Source: Streptomyces collinus Tu 365 (lineage in GTDB: Bacteria; Actinomycetota; Actinomycetes; Streptomycetales; Streptomycetaceae). Taken from it: a stretch of DNA of 64,000 nucleotides. Positions within the stretch are counted from its first letter, which is position 1. Every line of letters starts with the position of its first letter. A model generated the notes under the pieces. It was given only the letters and a program-made list of their open reading frames with translations. It did not search any database and was not told the origin of the DNA. Below, piece by piece: positions 56,838-64,000 of this stretch. The stretch lies in assembly GCF_000444875.1 (NCBI RefSeq), contig NC_021985.1, positions 7,274,170 to 7,338,169 of the forward strand. The letters run 5' to 3'. The position numbers and the translations under genes are program-made.

Positions 56838-57896
56838 ATGCGAAAGAGCACCACCAGACTCATCGGCGCCGTCGGCTCGCTCGCCCTGGCGGGCACCCTG
56901 GTCGGCTGCGGATCGTCGTCGTCGCACACCGACGCGCCGCTGAGCAACGCCGCCGACACGAGCGACGCCAAGCACCCCGAGTGGAGCAAGTACGCCTTCA
57001 CCATCGGCGACAACGGCGGTGACGGCAGCCAGGAGCTGGCGAAGCTGACCGGCGTGTTCGACAAAGCGCCCTACAAGGTGAAGTTCGCCCGGTTCACCTA
57101 CGGCCCGCCGCTCGTGCAGGCCGCCGCCTCGGGCGACATCGACCTCGGCAGCGTCGGTGACGTTCCGCCGATCACGGGTGCCGCGAAGGAGTACGGCTTC
57201 AAGGTCGTCGCCGTCAACCGCTCGCTCACGCCCGACCAGGCCGTGGAGAACATCATCGTGCCGAAGGGCTCGAAGCTGAGGACGGCAGCCGACCTCAAGG
57301 ACAAGAAGATCGCTGTCCCGCAGGGCAGTTCGGCCCACGGTCTGGCCCTGAACGCGCTGAAGAGCGTCGGTCTCACCCCCAAGGACGCCAAGCTGGTCTT
57401 CCTCGACCCGGCGGCAGGCGCGACGGCGTTCAACACCGGCAAGGTGGACGCCTGGGCGATCTGGAACCCGCAGTCGGCCATCGCGGTCAAGAACGGCGCG
57501 CGGATCCTGGTGAAGGGCCTGCCGCCGATCGACCAGACGAGCAGCTACTACGTCGCCAGTGCCGCGTCCCTGAAGGACAGGACCAGACGCGCGGCTCTCA
57601 CGGACGTCCTGAAGAGGCTCTCGCGGGAGTTCGCCTGGGCCGTCAAGAATCCCGACAAGTACGCGCAGGCGCTCTCGAAGGAGCAGGGCATCCCGCTGGA
57701 CGACGCCAAGGCGTCCCTGGCCGCTTACTCGAACCGGGTGACCCCGGTGGACCAGCCGGACATCGAGCTGGAGCAGAAGCTCGCCGACGCCTTCCTGGAG
57801 GCGGGCCAGATCACCAGGAAGGTCGACGTCAAGTCGATCACCGACAACCTCCTCCCGGCGGGCTACGACAGCTCCAAGCTGAAGGTCACCTCATGA
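56838..57896 (+). CDS. ssuA: sulfonate-type substrate-binding lipoprotein, SsuA/TauA type
   Basis: This 352-residue protein begins with a lipoprotein signal (RKSTTRLIGAV..., lipobox LVGCGS) and continues with the NMT1/SsuA-like fold (RFTYGPPLVQAAASGDIDLG, IAVPQGSSAHGLALNALKSV). It would capture an alkylsulfonate or sulfate ester outside the cell. The ATG at 56838 is chosen because it begins the signal peptide; the earlier open frame overlaps the ATPase gene. It overlaps the downstream monooxygenase by ATGA. Confidence 0.9.
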   Translation: MRKSTTRLIGAVGSLALAGTLVGCGSSSSHTDAPLSNAADTSDAKHPEWSKYAFTIGDNGGDGSQELAKLTGVFDKAPYKVKFARFTYGPPLVQAAASGDIDLGSVGDVPPITGAAKEYGFKVVAVNRSLTPDQAVENIIVPKGSKLRTAADLKDKKIAVPQGSSAHGLALNALKSVGLTPKDAKLVFLDPAAGATAFNTGKVDAWAIWNPQSAIAVKNGARILVKGLPPIDQTSSYYVASAASLKDRTRRAALTDVLKRLSREFAWAVKNPDKYAQALSKEQGIPLDDAKASLAAYSNRVTPVDQPDIELEQKLADAFLEAGQITRKVDVKSITDNLLPAGYDSSKLKVTS

Positions 57897-59218
57897 GCGC
57901 AGGACGGCGGCTCCACCTCAACGCCTTCCTCATGGAGGCCGGTCACCACGAAGCAGCATGGCGGCTCCCTGAGAGCAACCCGCGGGCCGACTTCGACCTC
58001 CGGCACTGGATCGAACTGGCCCGGCTCGCCGAGAGCGCCAAGTTCGACTCGCTGTTCCTCGCGGACGGCCCCGCCCTCATCGGAACCGGCGAGTTCCGGC
58101 CGCCGGGCCAGCTCGAACCGCTGACCCTGCTCACCGCCCTGTCCCAGGCGACCAGCAGGATCGGCCTTATCGCGACCGTGTCCTCGACCTACAACGAGCC
58201 GTACAACCTCGCCCGCCGGCTCGCGTCCGTCGACCACGTCAGCGCGGGCCGCGCCGGCTGGAACATCGTTACCTCGGCCGGAGCCGACGAGGCCGCCAAC
58301 TTCGGCCTCGACGCCCGCCCGGGCCACGCCGAGCGCTACGCCCGCGCCGACGAGTTCCTGAAGGTCGCCAAGGCGCTGTGGGACAGCTGGGAGGTCGAGG
58401 CCGTCCTCGCGGACAAGGCCACGGGACGCTACGCCGACCCCGCGCGGCTGCACCGGCTCGGCCACCACGGCCGGTACTTCAAGGTGGCCGGGCCGCTCAA
58501 CGTGGCGCGTCCACCGCAGGGTTACCCGCTGCTCGTCCAGGCCGGCTCCTCCGAGGACGGCAAGGACTTCGCGGCCCGCCACGCCGAGGCGATCTTCACC
58601 GCCCACACGACGTACGAACGCGCCGCCGCCTTCTACGCCGACATCAAGGCCCGCACCAGGGCCGCGGGGCGCGACCCGGACGGTGTGATCGTCCTGCCGG
58701 GCATCGTCCCGTACATCGGGTCGACCGAGAAGGAGGCCCGGGCGCTTGCACGGGAGTTCGACGAGCTGCGCGTGCCGGAGTACGGACTGCGCCAGCTGGC
58801 CGCCGTGTTCGAGACCGAGCCGTCGGCCTTCGCACTCGACGACCCTCTGCCGGACTCCATCCTCGCCAGGCCGAAGCTGGAAGGCTCGCAGAGCCGTGCC
58901 GACCTGATCATCGATCTCGCGGTGCGCGAGCAGCTGACGGTGCGCCAGATCATCTCCCGGCTCGGCGGCGGGCGCGGCCACTTCGAGTTCGTCGGCACTC
59001 CCGAACAGATCGCTGACACGATCATCGCCTGGTTCGAGGGCGGTGCCGCGGACGGGTTCAACATCATGGCGCCCGCCCTGCCGTCCGGCCTTGCGGCCTT
59101 CGTGGAGCATGTGCTGCCGATCCTGCGCGGCAAGGGCCTGTTCCGCGAGGAGTACGAGGGCACGACCCTGCGCGAGCACTACGGCCTTCCGGCCCCGGCG
59201 AACCAGTTCCATCGCTGA
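57893..59218 (+). CDS. LLM monooxygenase of the NtaA/SnaA/DszA family
   Basis: This 441-residue protein belongs to the larger flavin-dependent monooxygenases of the NtaA/DszA/DmoA branch. Marker sequences are FLMEAGHHEAAWRLPES, the family's GRAGWNIVTSAGADEAANFG and HGRYFKVAGPLNVARPPQGY. These enzymes use reduced FMN to break C-S or C-N bonds; here the neighbouring transporter and dioxygenase point to sulfur compounds (for example dimethyl sulfide or thiophene-like). A strong hairpin follows 28 bases after its stop. Confidence 0.88.
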   Translation: MSAGRRLHLNAFLMEAGHHEAAWRLPESNPRADFDLRHWIELARLAESAKFDSLFLADGPALIGTGEFRPPGQLEPLTLLTALSQATSRIGLIATVSSTYNEPYNLARRLASVDHVSAGRAGWNIVTSAGADEAANFGLDARPGHAERYARADEFLKVAKALWDSWEVEAVLADKATGRYADPARLHRLGHHGRYFKVAGPLNVARPPQGYPLLVQAGSSEDGKDFAARHAEAIFTAHTTYERAAAFYADIKARTRAAGRDPDGVIVLPGIVPYIGSTEKEARALAREFDELRVPEYGLRQLAAVFETEPSAFALDDPLPDSILARPKLEGSQSRADLIIDLAVREQLTVRQIISRLGGGRGHFEFVGTPEQIADTIIAWFEGGAADGFNIMAPALPSGLAAFVEHVLPILRGKGLFREEYEGTTLREHYGLPAPANQFHR

Positions 59219-59245
59219 ACCGCTTCCCGGGGACGGTCCGCTCGC

Positions 59246-59283
59246 GACTCCCGCCGCTGCCCCTTGCCGAAGCGGCGGGAGTC
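59246..59283. terminator. strong bidirectional hairpin between convergent genes
   Basis: GACTCCCGCCGCT (59246-59258) pairs perfectly with AGCGGCGGGAGTC (59271-59283) across a 12-base loop: a 13-bp stem. It separates the first sulfur operon from the convergent LysR gene. Confidence 0.7.
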
Positions 59284-59338
59284 CGCACGGCGCCGGGAGG
59301 ACCGGGCCGCCCGTGACGAGCACGGGATCATCCCTCCG

Positions 59339-60247
59339 TCAGACGTCGCGGAGAGGCGCCGTACGCCCGGCGTTGCGCACGAAGAGCTCGTGGAGGTCGC
59401 GGACCGCCCGCGGAACGGAGCCGGAGTGGCGGCGCTGCAGTACCAGCAGCACGTCGGTCGCATCCCCCGCGAGCGGCCGCACAGTGATCGCGCCGCGCCG
59501 CTCCAGAGGGTCGCCGACGACGCTGAAGTCCGGCAGCACCGTGGCCCCCAGCCCCTCGGCCACCATCAGCTTGCCCATCTCCGCGCCGTCGGTGGAGTAC
59601 GAGAAGGACGGAGCCCGGCCGCGGAGCAGCCGGTGCACGAAACGGTGCATCACATAGCCGGACCGCATCACGACCAGCGGTTCGGCCAGGAGGCTGTCCG
59701 CGTCCACCGCATCCAGGGCCGCCAGCGGACTGTCCGGACGCACGCAGACCACCGGCCGGCCGCAGAGCAACTCCGTCGTCTCGAAGCCGGGCGGCATGTC
59801 GTCGCCCCGGAGGTAGTTCACCAGTCCCAGGTCGAAGGCGCCCTCCAACAGCCCGCGGTGGATGTCGGCCTCCTGCGCGCCGACCAACTCCACCTGGGTG
59901 ACGGGGTGCGAGGCCCGGAACTCGCGCACGGTCGGGATGACCAGCGGCACGGTAGCCGTGTTCACCGTGCCGAGGCGGACCATGCGGCTGATGCGGTGCT
60001 GGTCGCCGGCCGCGCCGCGCAGCCGGTCGACCGCTTCCAGCACGCTCATGATGTGCGGCAGCAGCTCGCGACCCTCGTCGCTGATCTTCGCCCCGGACCG
60101 CTTGCGTTCCAGCAGGTCCACGCCGAGCTCGCGCTCCAGATTGCGTACGGTCTCGCTGAGCGCGGGCTGGGACAGATGCAGCTCCTCGGCGGCCCGCCGC
60201 AGCGAACCGAGCCGTGTGACGGCAGCGATGTATTCGAGCTGTTCCAT
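59339..60247 (-). CDS. LysR-family regulator of the second sulfur unit
   Basis: This 302-residue regulator has the LysR N-terminus (MEQLEYIAAVTRLGSLRRAA, then LHLSQPALSETVRNLERELG) and an effector domain. The ATG at 60247 is preferred; a GTG two codons earlier is possible. It is divergent from the second leader peptide, and a palindrome (60330-60343) lies upstream of that leader's -35, the usual activating site of LysR proteins. A CysB/Cbl-like role in sulfur starvation is inferred. Confidence 0.88.
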   Translation of the reverse strand: MEQLEYIAAVTRLGSLRRAAEELHLSQPALSETVRNLERELGVDLLERKRSGAKISDEGRELLPHIMSVLEAVDRLRGAAGDQHRISRMVRLGTVNTATVPLVIPTVREFRASHPVTQVELVGAQEADIHRGLLEGAFDLGLVNYLRGDDMPPGFETTELLCGRPVVCVRPDSPLAALDAVDADSLLAEPLVVMRSGYVMHRFVHRLLRGRAPSFSYSTDGAEMGKLMVAEGLGATVLPDFSVVGDPLERRGAITVRPLAGDATDVLLVLQRRHSGSVPRAVRDLHELFVRNAGRTAPLRDV

Positions 60248-60329
60248 ACGCACGAACAGGAGACTGCGCCCTCCCGAGGACCGGTTCAAGGGAATCCCTG
60301 TCACAACCTCGTGAATACCGACTCTCAGC

Positions 60330-60343
60330 ATGTGGAATCACAT
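60330..60343. promoter_or_regulatory. LysR-type operator candidate, ATGTG-N4-CACAT
   Basis: A perfect 5-bp inverted repeat with a 4-base spacer is centred about 54 bases before the leader ATG (and likely start site) and 11 bases before the -35. Position and form fit a LysR recognition site in the divergent promoter. Confidence 0.5.
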
Positions 60344-60353
60344 CCGGGCATTC

Positions 60354-60390
60354 TTGACCGCCCGGACTCCCTCCTGGTTCGATCGATGGC
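60354..60390 (+). promoter_or_regulatory. promoter of the second sulfur unit, -35 TTGACC
   Basis: TTGACC at 60354-60359 lies 37 bases before the leader ATG at 60391. TTCGAT (60378-60383) is a -10 candidate at 18-base spacing, placing the start site at or next to the ATG. The same TTCTTGACC sequence occurs before the first leader peptide. Confidence 0.5.
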
Positions 60391-60471
60391 ATGAAGCGAC
60401 AGGACCTCACGCGGCGACGCCACGTCGACCTTGAGCGTGTTTCCAGCGCCTTCTGTCGCTGCCTGGTCTGA
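60391..60471 (+). CDS. cysteine-containing leader peptide of the second organosulfur operon
   Basis: A 26-codon gene encodes a peptide containing QDLTRRRHVDLERVSSAFCR, ending Cys-Leu-Val. It shares 16 of 20 aligned residues with the leader at 53850 over the LTRRRH to AFC stretch. Two Cys codons near the end would sense cysteine supply. No Shine-Dalgarno sequence is present upstream. About 185 bases separate it from sfnG; they contain GAGGGA/TCCCTC, a weak hairpin. Confidence 0.82.
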   Translation: MKRQDLTRRRHVDLERVSSAFCRCLV

Positions 60472-60656
60472 GCACACCCGAGGGAAACCCTCCCACCTGC
60501 TCCCTCTGTGACTTCCCGCCGTGCATTTCGTTTGCGGCTCGTTTCCGTCGTGACGACGGCGTTCTCGTGCAATGCCGTGCAATGCCGCTCCAGCGTGCCT
60601 GCATTCCGCGGAGCGCATTCGCCCTGCCCGCGCAGCATTCCCTGCCAGGAGTTCCC

Positions 60657-61793
60657 ATGCCCGCATCCTCCGCACACCCCGGACCCGATCCCGTCCGCTT
60701 CGCCTACTGGGTGCCGAACGTCAGTGGCGGTCTGGTCACCAGCAAGATCGAGCAGCGCACCGACTGGGGCTACGACTACAACCGCGAACTCGCCGTCCTC
60801 GCCGAGAACAACGGCTTCGACTACGCGCTCAGCCAGGTCCGCTACATGGCCAGCTACGGCGCCGAGTACCAGCACGAGTCGACCAGTTTCAGCCTCGCCC
60901 TGCTGCTCGCCACGCAGCGGCTGAAGGTCATCGCCGCCGTGCATCCCGGCCTGTGGCACCCGGGGGTACTCGCCAAGCTCGGGGCCACCGCCGACCACTT
61001 GTCGAACGGCCGCTTCGCCGTCAACGTCGTCAGCGGCTGGTTCAAGGGCGAGTTCACCGCGCTGGGCGAGCCCTGGCTGGAACACGACGAGCGCTACCGG
61101 CGCTCCGAGGAGTTCATCCGCGCCCTGCGGAAGATCTGGACCGAGGACCACGCCGAGCTCGCCGGTGACTTCTACCGGTTGCGCGACTTCTCGCTCAAGC
61201 CCAAGCCACTCAACACCCCCGAGCGCCCGCACCCGGAGATCTTCCAGGGCGGCAACTCCACCGCCGCGCGCGCCATGGCCGGCCGCGTCTCCGACTGGTA
61301 CTTCTCCAACGGCAAGGACTTCAAAGGCGTCACCGAGCAGATCGCCGACGTCCGCTCCTCCGCCGCCCGAGCGGGCCGTACCGCACCCAGGTTCGGCCTC
61401 AACGGCTTCCTCATCGCCCGCGACACCGAGGCCGAGGCCCGCGAGACGCTCCGCGAGATCGTCGCCAAGGCCGACGCCCAGGCCGTGCACGGCTTCCGCG
61501 ACGCCGTCCAGCAGGCCGGTCCGTCCACCGGCGACGGCAAGGGGATGTGGCAGGACTCCACGTTCGAGGACCTCGTCCAGTACAACGACGGCTTCCGCAC
61601 GGGTCTGATCGGCACCCCCGAGCAGATCGCCGAGCGGATCGTCGCCTACAAGAGGCTCGGCGTCGACCTCTTCCTCCTCGGCTTCCTGCACTACCTGGAG
61701 GAGGTGGAGTACTTCGGCAAGCGGGTGCTGCCCCTGGTGCGCGAACTGGAGGCACAGGAAGCCGCGTCCGAGCCCACCGCCGCCCACGCCTGA
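60657..61793 (+). CDS. sfnG: dimethylsulfone monooxygenase SfnG
   Basis: This 378-residue FMNH2-dependent monooxygenase matches SfnG almost motif by motif: RFAYWVPNVSGGLVTSKIEQ, YGAEYQHESTSFSLALL, VNVVSGWFKGEFTALGEPWL. SfnG oxidises dimethylsulfone to methanesulfinate. The ATG at 60657 with CCAGGAG upstream is chosen; earlier in-frame codons are atypical. A flavin reductase gene follows 41 bases downstream, completing the two-component system. Confidence 0.92.
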   Translation: MPASSAHPGPDPVRFAYWVPNVSGGLVTSKIEQRTDWGYDYNRELAVLAENNGFDYALSQVRYMASYGAEYQHESTSFSLALLLATQRLKVIAAVHPGLWHPGVLAKLGATADHLSNGRFAVNVVSGWFKGEFTALGEPWLEHDERYRRSEEFIRALRKIWTEDHAELAGDFYRLRDFSLKPKPLNTPERPHPEIFQGGNSTAARAMAGRVSDWYFSNGKDFKGVTEQIADVRSSAARAGRTAPRFGLNGFLIARDTEAEARETLREIVAKADAQAVHGFRDAVQQAGPSTGDGKGMWQDSTFEDLVQYNDGFRTGLIGTPEQIAERIVAYKRLGVDLFLLGFLHYLEEVEYFGKRVLPLVRELEAQEAASEPTAAHA

Positions 61794-61834
61794 CCGCGGC
61801 CCGCACACGAAACGACCAACCGAAAGGTCCTCCC

Positions 61835-62392
61835 ATGGCCACTGTCCTGTCCGTCTCCGGAAGTCCCTCCGCCACCTCCCGCACCGCTCGGCTGCTGCGC
61901 CACCTGGACGAGCGGCTCGTCGCGCAGGGGCACGAGGTGATTGCGCTGGATGCTCGTACCCTGCCCGCCGAGGCGCTGCTCGGGGCCGACTTCGGTCACC
62001 CGGCGATCGTCCGGGCCACCGCCCTGTTCGAGCAGGCGGACGGGGTGGTGATCGGTACCCCTGTCTACAAGGCCGCCTACTCCGGACTGCTGAAGTCGCT
62101 GCTGGACCTGCTCCCGCAGTACGCGCTGGTGGGCAAGACGGTCCTCCCGCTGGCCACCGGCGGCTCCACCGCCCACGTCCTGGCCATCGACTACGCGCTG
62201 CGCCCGGTGCTGGCCTCCATGAGCCCTGCGCACATCACGCCGGGATGGTTCACGCTCGACAAGGACATCACGGTGGGCGAGGACGGAACACTGACCGTCG
62301 CGCCGGGATCGGCCGAGGCTCTCGCACAGGTGACGGACCAGTTCTCGGCCGCGCTCGGCGGGCGGACGACGCTGCTGGCGGCCGCCGGATGA
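61835..62392 (+). CDS. ssuE: NADPH-dependent FMN reductase, SsuE/MsuE type
   Basis: This 185-residue reductase has the phosphate loop SVSGSPSATSRTARLLRHL and the SsuE-type GTPVYKAAYSGLLKSLLDLL. It supplies reduced FMN to the monooxygenases around it. AAAGG precedes the ATG by ten bases. Its stop overlaps the next start (ATGA). Confidence 0.9.
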   Translation: MATVLSVSGSPSATSRTARLLRHLDERLVAQGHEVIALDARTLPAEALLGADFGHPAIVRATALFEQADGVVIGTPVYKAAYSGLLKSLLDLLPQYALVGKTVLPLATGGSTAHVLAIDYALRPVLASMSPAHITPGWFTLDKDITVGEDGTLTVAPGSAEALAQVTDQFSAALGGRTTLLAAAG

Positions 62393-63585
62393 GCGTCGCG
62401 CACGTCATCGCGGACGACGCCGAGGCCCTTGCCGTGGCCGCGGAGCTGGCCGCGGACTTCCGCAAGGGCGCCGCCGAGCGGGACGCGCGGCGCAGGCTCC
62501 CGCACGCGGAGTTGGAACGGCTGTCCGCCTCCGGGCTGCTCGGCGTGACCGTGCCCGCCCGGTTCGGTGGCGCGGACGTCCGGGCGGACACCCTCGCCGA
62601 GGTCTTCCGGCGGCTTGCCGCCGCCGACGCCAGCCTGGCCCAGATCCCGCAGAGCCACTTCGTGTATCTCAACGTGCTGCGTCGGCAGGGGACCGACGAG
62701 CAGCAGGAGTTCTTCTTCGGCGAGGTACTGGTCGGCAAGCGGTTCGGCAACGCTCAGTCCGAGGCCGGCACCCAGCACGTCCAGGACATCCGCACCCGCC
62801 TCGCCCGGCGCCCGGACGGGGCGTACGTCCTCGACGGCCTCAAGCACTACTCCACCGGCGCGCTGTTCGCCCACTGGATCCCCGTCCTCGCCCGCGCCGA
62901 GGACGACACGCTGCACGTGGCCTACGTCCCGCGCGACGCGCCCGGCCTCACGGTCGTGGACGACTGGGACGGCATGGGACAGCGCACCACCGCCAGCGGA
63001 ACCGTCCGCCTGGAGTCGGTGCCGGTGCCCGCCGACCGCGTCGTGCCCCACCACCTCACCTTCCAGGGCCCCCAACTACACGGCGCATGGGCTCAGTTGC
63101 TGCACACGGCCATCGACGCGGGGATCGCCTCCGGGGCCCTGGCCGAGGCGGTGGAGTTCGTCCGTACGAAGAGCCGCCCCTGGTTCGAGAGTGCCGCCGA
63201 AGGGCACGCGACCGCCGCGGAGGATCCGCTGCTGATCCAGCGGTTCGGCGAACTGGCGATCAGGGAAAGGGCCGCCGCAGCGCTGCTTCGCGAGGCCGCG
63301 CGCGCGGTCGACGACGCCCGCGCCGATGTGACCGACGACTCGGCCGCCGAGGCATCGATCGCGGTGGCCGCCGCGAAAGTGACGGCGGCCGAGGCCGCCG
63401 TGGAGGTGGCCAGCGCCCTTTTCGAGGTCTCCGGCACCCGCTCGGCGCTCGACTCCCTGGGCCTGCACCGCCATTGGCGCGACGCGCGCACCCACACCCT
63501 GCACGACCCGGCCCGCTGGAAGGTCCAGCACATCGGCCGTTACGTGCTCAACGGCACCAAGCCGCCCCGGCACGGCCTCCTCTGA
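62389..63585 (+). CDS. sfnB: SfnB-family acyl-CoA dehydrogenase-like sulfur oxidoreductase
   Basis: This 398-residue protein has the acyl-CoA dehydrogenase fold (GLLGVTVPARFGGADVRADT, LAQIPQSHFVYLNVLRRQG, LDGLKHYSTGALFAHW) and groups with the SfnB/DszC-like flavin monooxygenases linked to sulfur acquisition. It lies between the FMN reductase and an SsuD-like gene, which supports that. The reaction is not fixed; oxidation of a sulfur heterocycle or sulfone is likely. Confidence 0.86.
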   Translation: MSVAHVIADDAEALAVAAELAADFRKGAAERDARRRLPHAELERLSASGLLGVTVPARFGGADVRADTLAEVFRRLAAADASLAQIPQSHFVYLNVLRRQGTDEQQEFFFGEVLVGKRFGNAQSEAGTQHVQDIRTRLARRPDGAYVLDGLKHYSTGALFAHWIPVLARAEDDTLHVAYVPRDAPGLTVVDDWDGMGQRTTASGTVRLESVPVPADRVVPHHLTFQGPQLHGAWAQLLHTAIDAGIASGALAEAVEFVRTKSRPWFESAAEGHATAAEDPLLIQRFGELAIRERAAAALLREAARAVDDARADVTDDSAAEASIAVAAAKVTAAEAAVEVASALFEVSGTRSALDSLGLHRHWRDARTHTLHDPARWKVQHIGRYVLNGTKPPRHGLL

Positions 63586-63617
63586 CGCACGCCGACGACC
63601 ACTGATCGGAGCCCCAC

Positions 63618-64000
63618 GTGTCCCTCGCCTTCCACTGGTTCCTGCCCACCAACGGCGACAGCCGCCACGTCGTCGGCGGCGGCCACGGCACCCCCGCCAC
63701 GGAGTCCGGGCGCGACCGGCCGCCGACGGTCGCCTACCTGAGCCAGATCGCCCGCGCCGCCGAAGACCTGGGCTTCGTCGGCGCGCTCACGCCGACCGGC
63801 GCGTGGTGCGAGGACGCGTGGCTGACCACCGCCATGGTCAGCCAGAACACCGAGCGCCTGAAGTTCCTCGTCGCCTTCCGTCCCGGCTTCGTCTCGCCGA
63901 CGCTCGCGGCGCAGATGGCCTCCACCTTCCAGCGGCAGACCGGCGGACGGCTCCTGCTCAACGTGGTCACCGGTGGTGAGAGCCACGAGCAGCGGGCCTA
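63618..64000 (+). CDS. ssuD: alkanesulfonate monooxygenase SsuD, 5' part
   Basis: The first 127 codons of an LLM monooxygenase run off the right edge. The N-terminus (AFHWFLPTNGDSRHVVGGG) and LNVVTGGESHEQRA match the SsuD family, which uses FMNH2 to split alkanesulfonates into sulfite and aldehyde. The GTG at 63618 has GGAG seven bases upstream. The family is about 360-380 residues long, so roughly two thirds is missing from the window. Confidence 0.88.
   Translation, partial: MSLAFHWFLPTNGDSRHVVGGGHGTPATESGRDRPPTVAYLSQIARAAEDLGFVGALTPTGAWCEDAWLTTAMVSQNTERLKFLVAFRPGFVSPTLAAQMASTFQRQTGGRLLLNVVTGGESHEQRA

Noticed and set aside
60567-60586. Tandem repeat GTGCAATGCC x 2 before sfnG
   Set aside because: Only two copies in a non-coding leader; too short to call a functional repeat, and no similar repeat precedes the first sulfur operon.

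Overview
The window is high-GC actinobacterial DNA, almost certainly Streptomyces. The evidence is G/C at third codon positions throughout, GTG, TTG and possibly CTG starts, purine-rich ribosome binding sites, long chains of genes joined by ATGA overlaps, and typical streptomycete families (SpoIIE/PP2C phosphatases, LysR and PucR regulators, luciferase-like monooxygenases, leader peptides). No rRNA, tRNA, CRISPR array, insertion sequence or phage gene was seen. Strain identity cannot be read from the sequence.

Layout. (1) 1-6.5 kb: the 5' end of an NfeD-like gene on the minus strand, then two large PP2C signalling proteins. One is membrane-PAS-PAS-PP2C. The other fuses a PutP-type sodium/solute symporter to PAS, GAF, PP2C and an anti-sigma-type ATPase. 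(2) 6.5-15.9 kb: an eight-gene minus-strand operon that reads as a small natural-product pathway. It holds a lysine/ornithine-type N-hydroxylase, a free-standing cupin, a MetRS-like enzyme, a DAO-like flavoenzyme, two ATP-grasp ligases, a threonine-aldolase-like PLP enzyme and an MFS exporter. Hydroxylase + cupin + MetRS-like + DAO-like is the known signature of hydrazine (N-N bond) formation, but here the cupin and MetRS parts are separate genes. (3) 16.3-22.1 kb: a divergent oligopeptide/nickel-type ABC transporter with fused ATPases. (4) 22-29.2 kb: FUSC membrane protein, zinc alcohol dehydrogenase, UvrA2-like ATPase and a short-chain dehydrogenase-like protein. (5) 29.6-44.2 kb: a redox/stress-flavoured region with cytochrome bd oxidase, PucR regulator, aldehyde dehydrogenase, two DUF2267 proteins, LysR/MFS pair, aldo-keto reductase, flavin enzymes, a histone-fold DUF1931 protein and a DJ-1/PfpI protein. 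(6) 44.5-53.7 kb: a second chaperone operon, dnaK-grpE-dnaJ(CbpA type)-cbpM-clpB, running without a break into thioredoxin, a UBP zinc finger and a cNMP-domain flavoprotein related to thioredoxin reductase. (7) 53.8-64 kb: two organosulfur-scavenging transcription units. Each starts with a nearly identical short leader peptide ending in Cys residues. They encode a TauD-like dioxygenase, an SsuABC-type transporter, four flavin-dependent or acyl-CoA-dehydrogenase-like monooxygenases, a flavin reductase and a LysR regulator. The window ends inside an SsuD-like gene.

How the genes fit together. The most interesting unit is the 6.5-15.9 kb operon. It is predicted to N-hydroxylate lysine (or ornithine), join it to a second amino acid through an N-N bond, release a hydrazino acid oxidatively, ligate it into a peptide-like product without carrier proteins, and export it. 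The chaperone operon pairs protein disaggregation (DnaK/ClpB) with thiol redox enzymes and lacks the expected HspR operator. The two sulfur units share a promoter geometry that suggests leaderless transcripts starting at the leader-peptide ATG, with attenuation by cysteine supply as the likely control.
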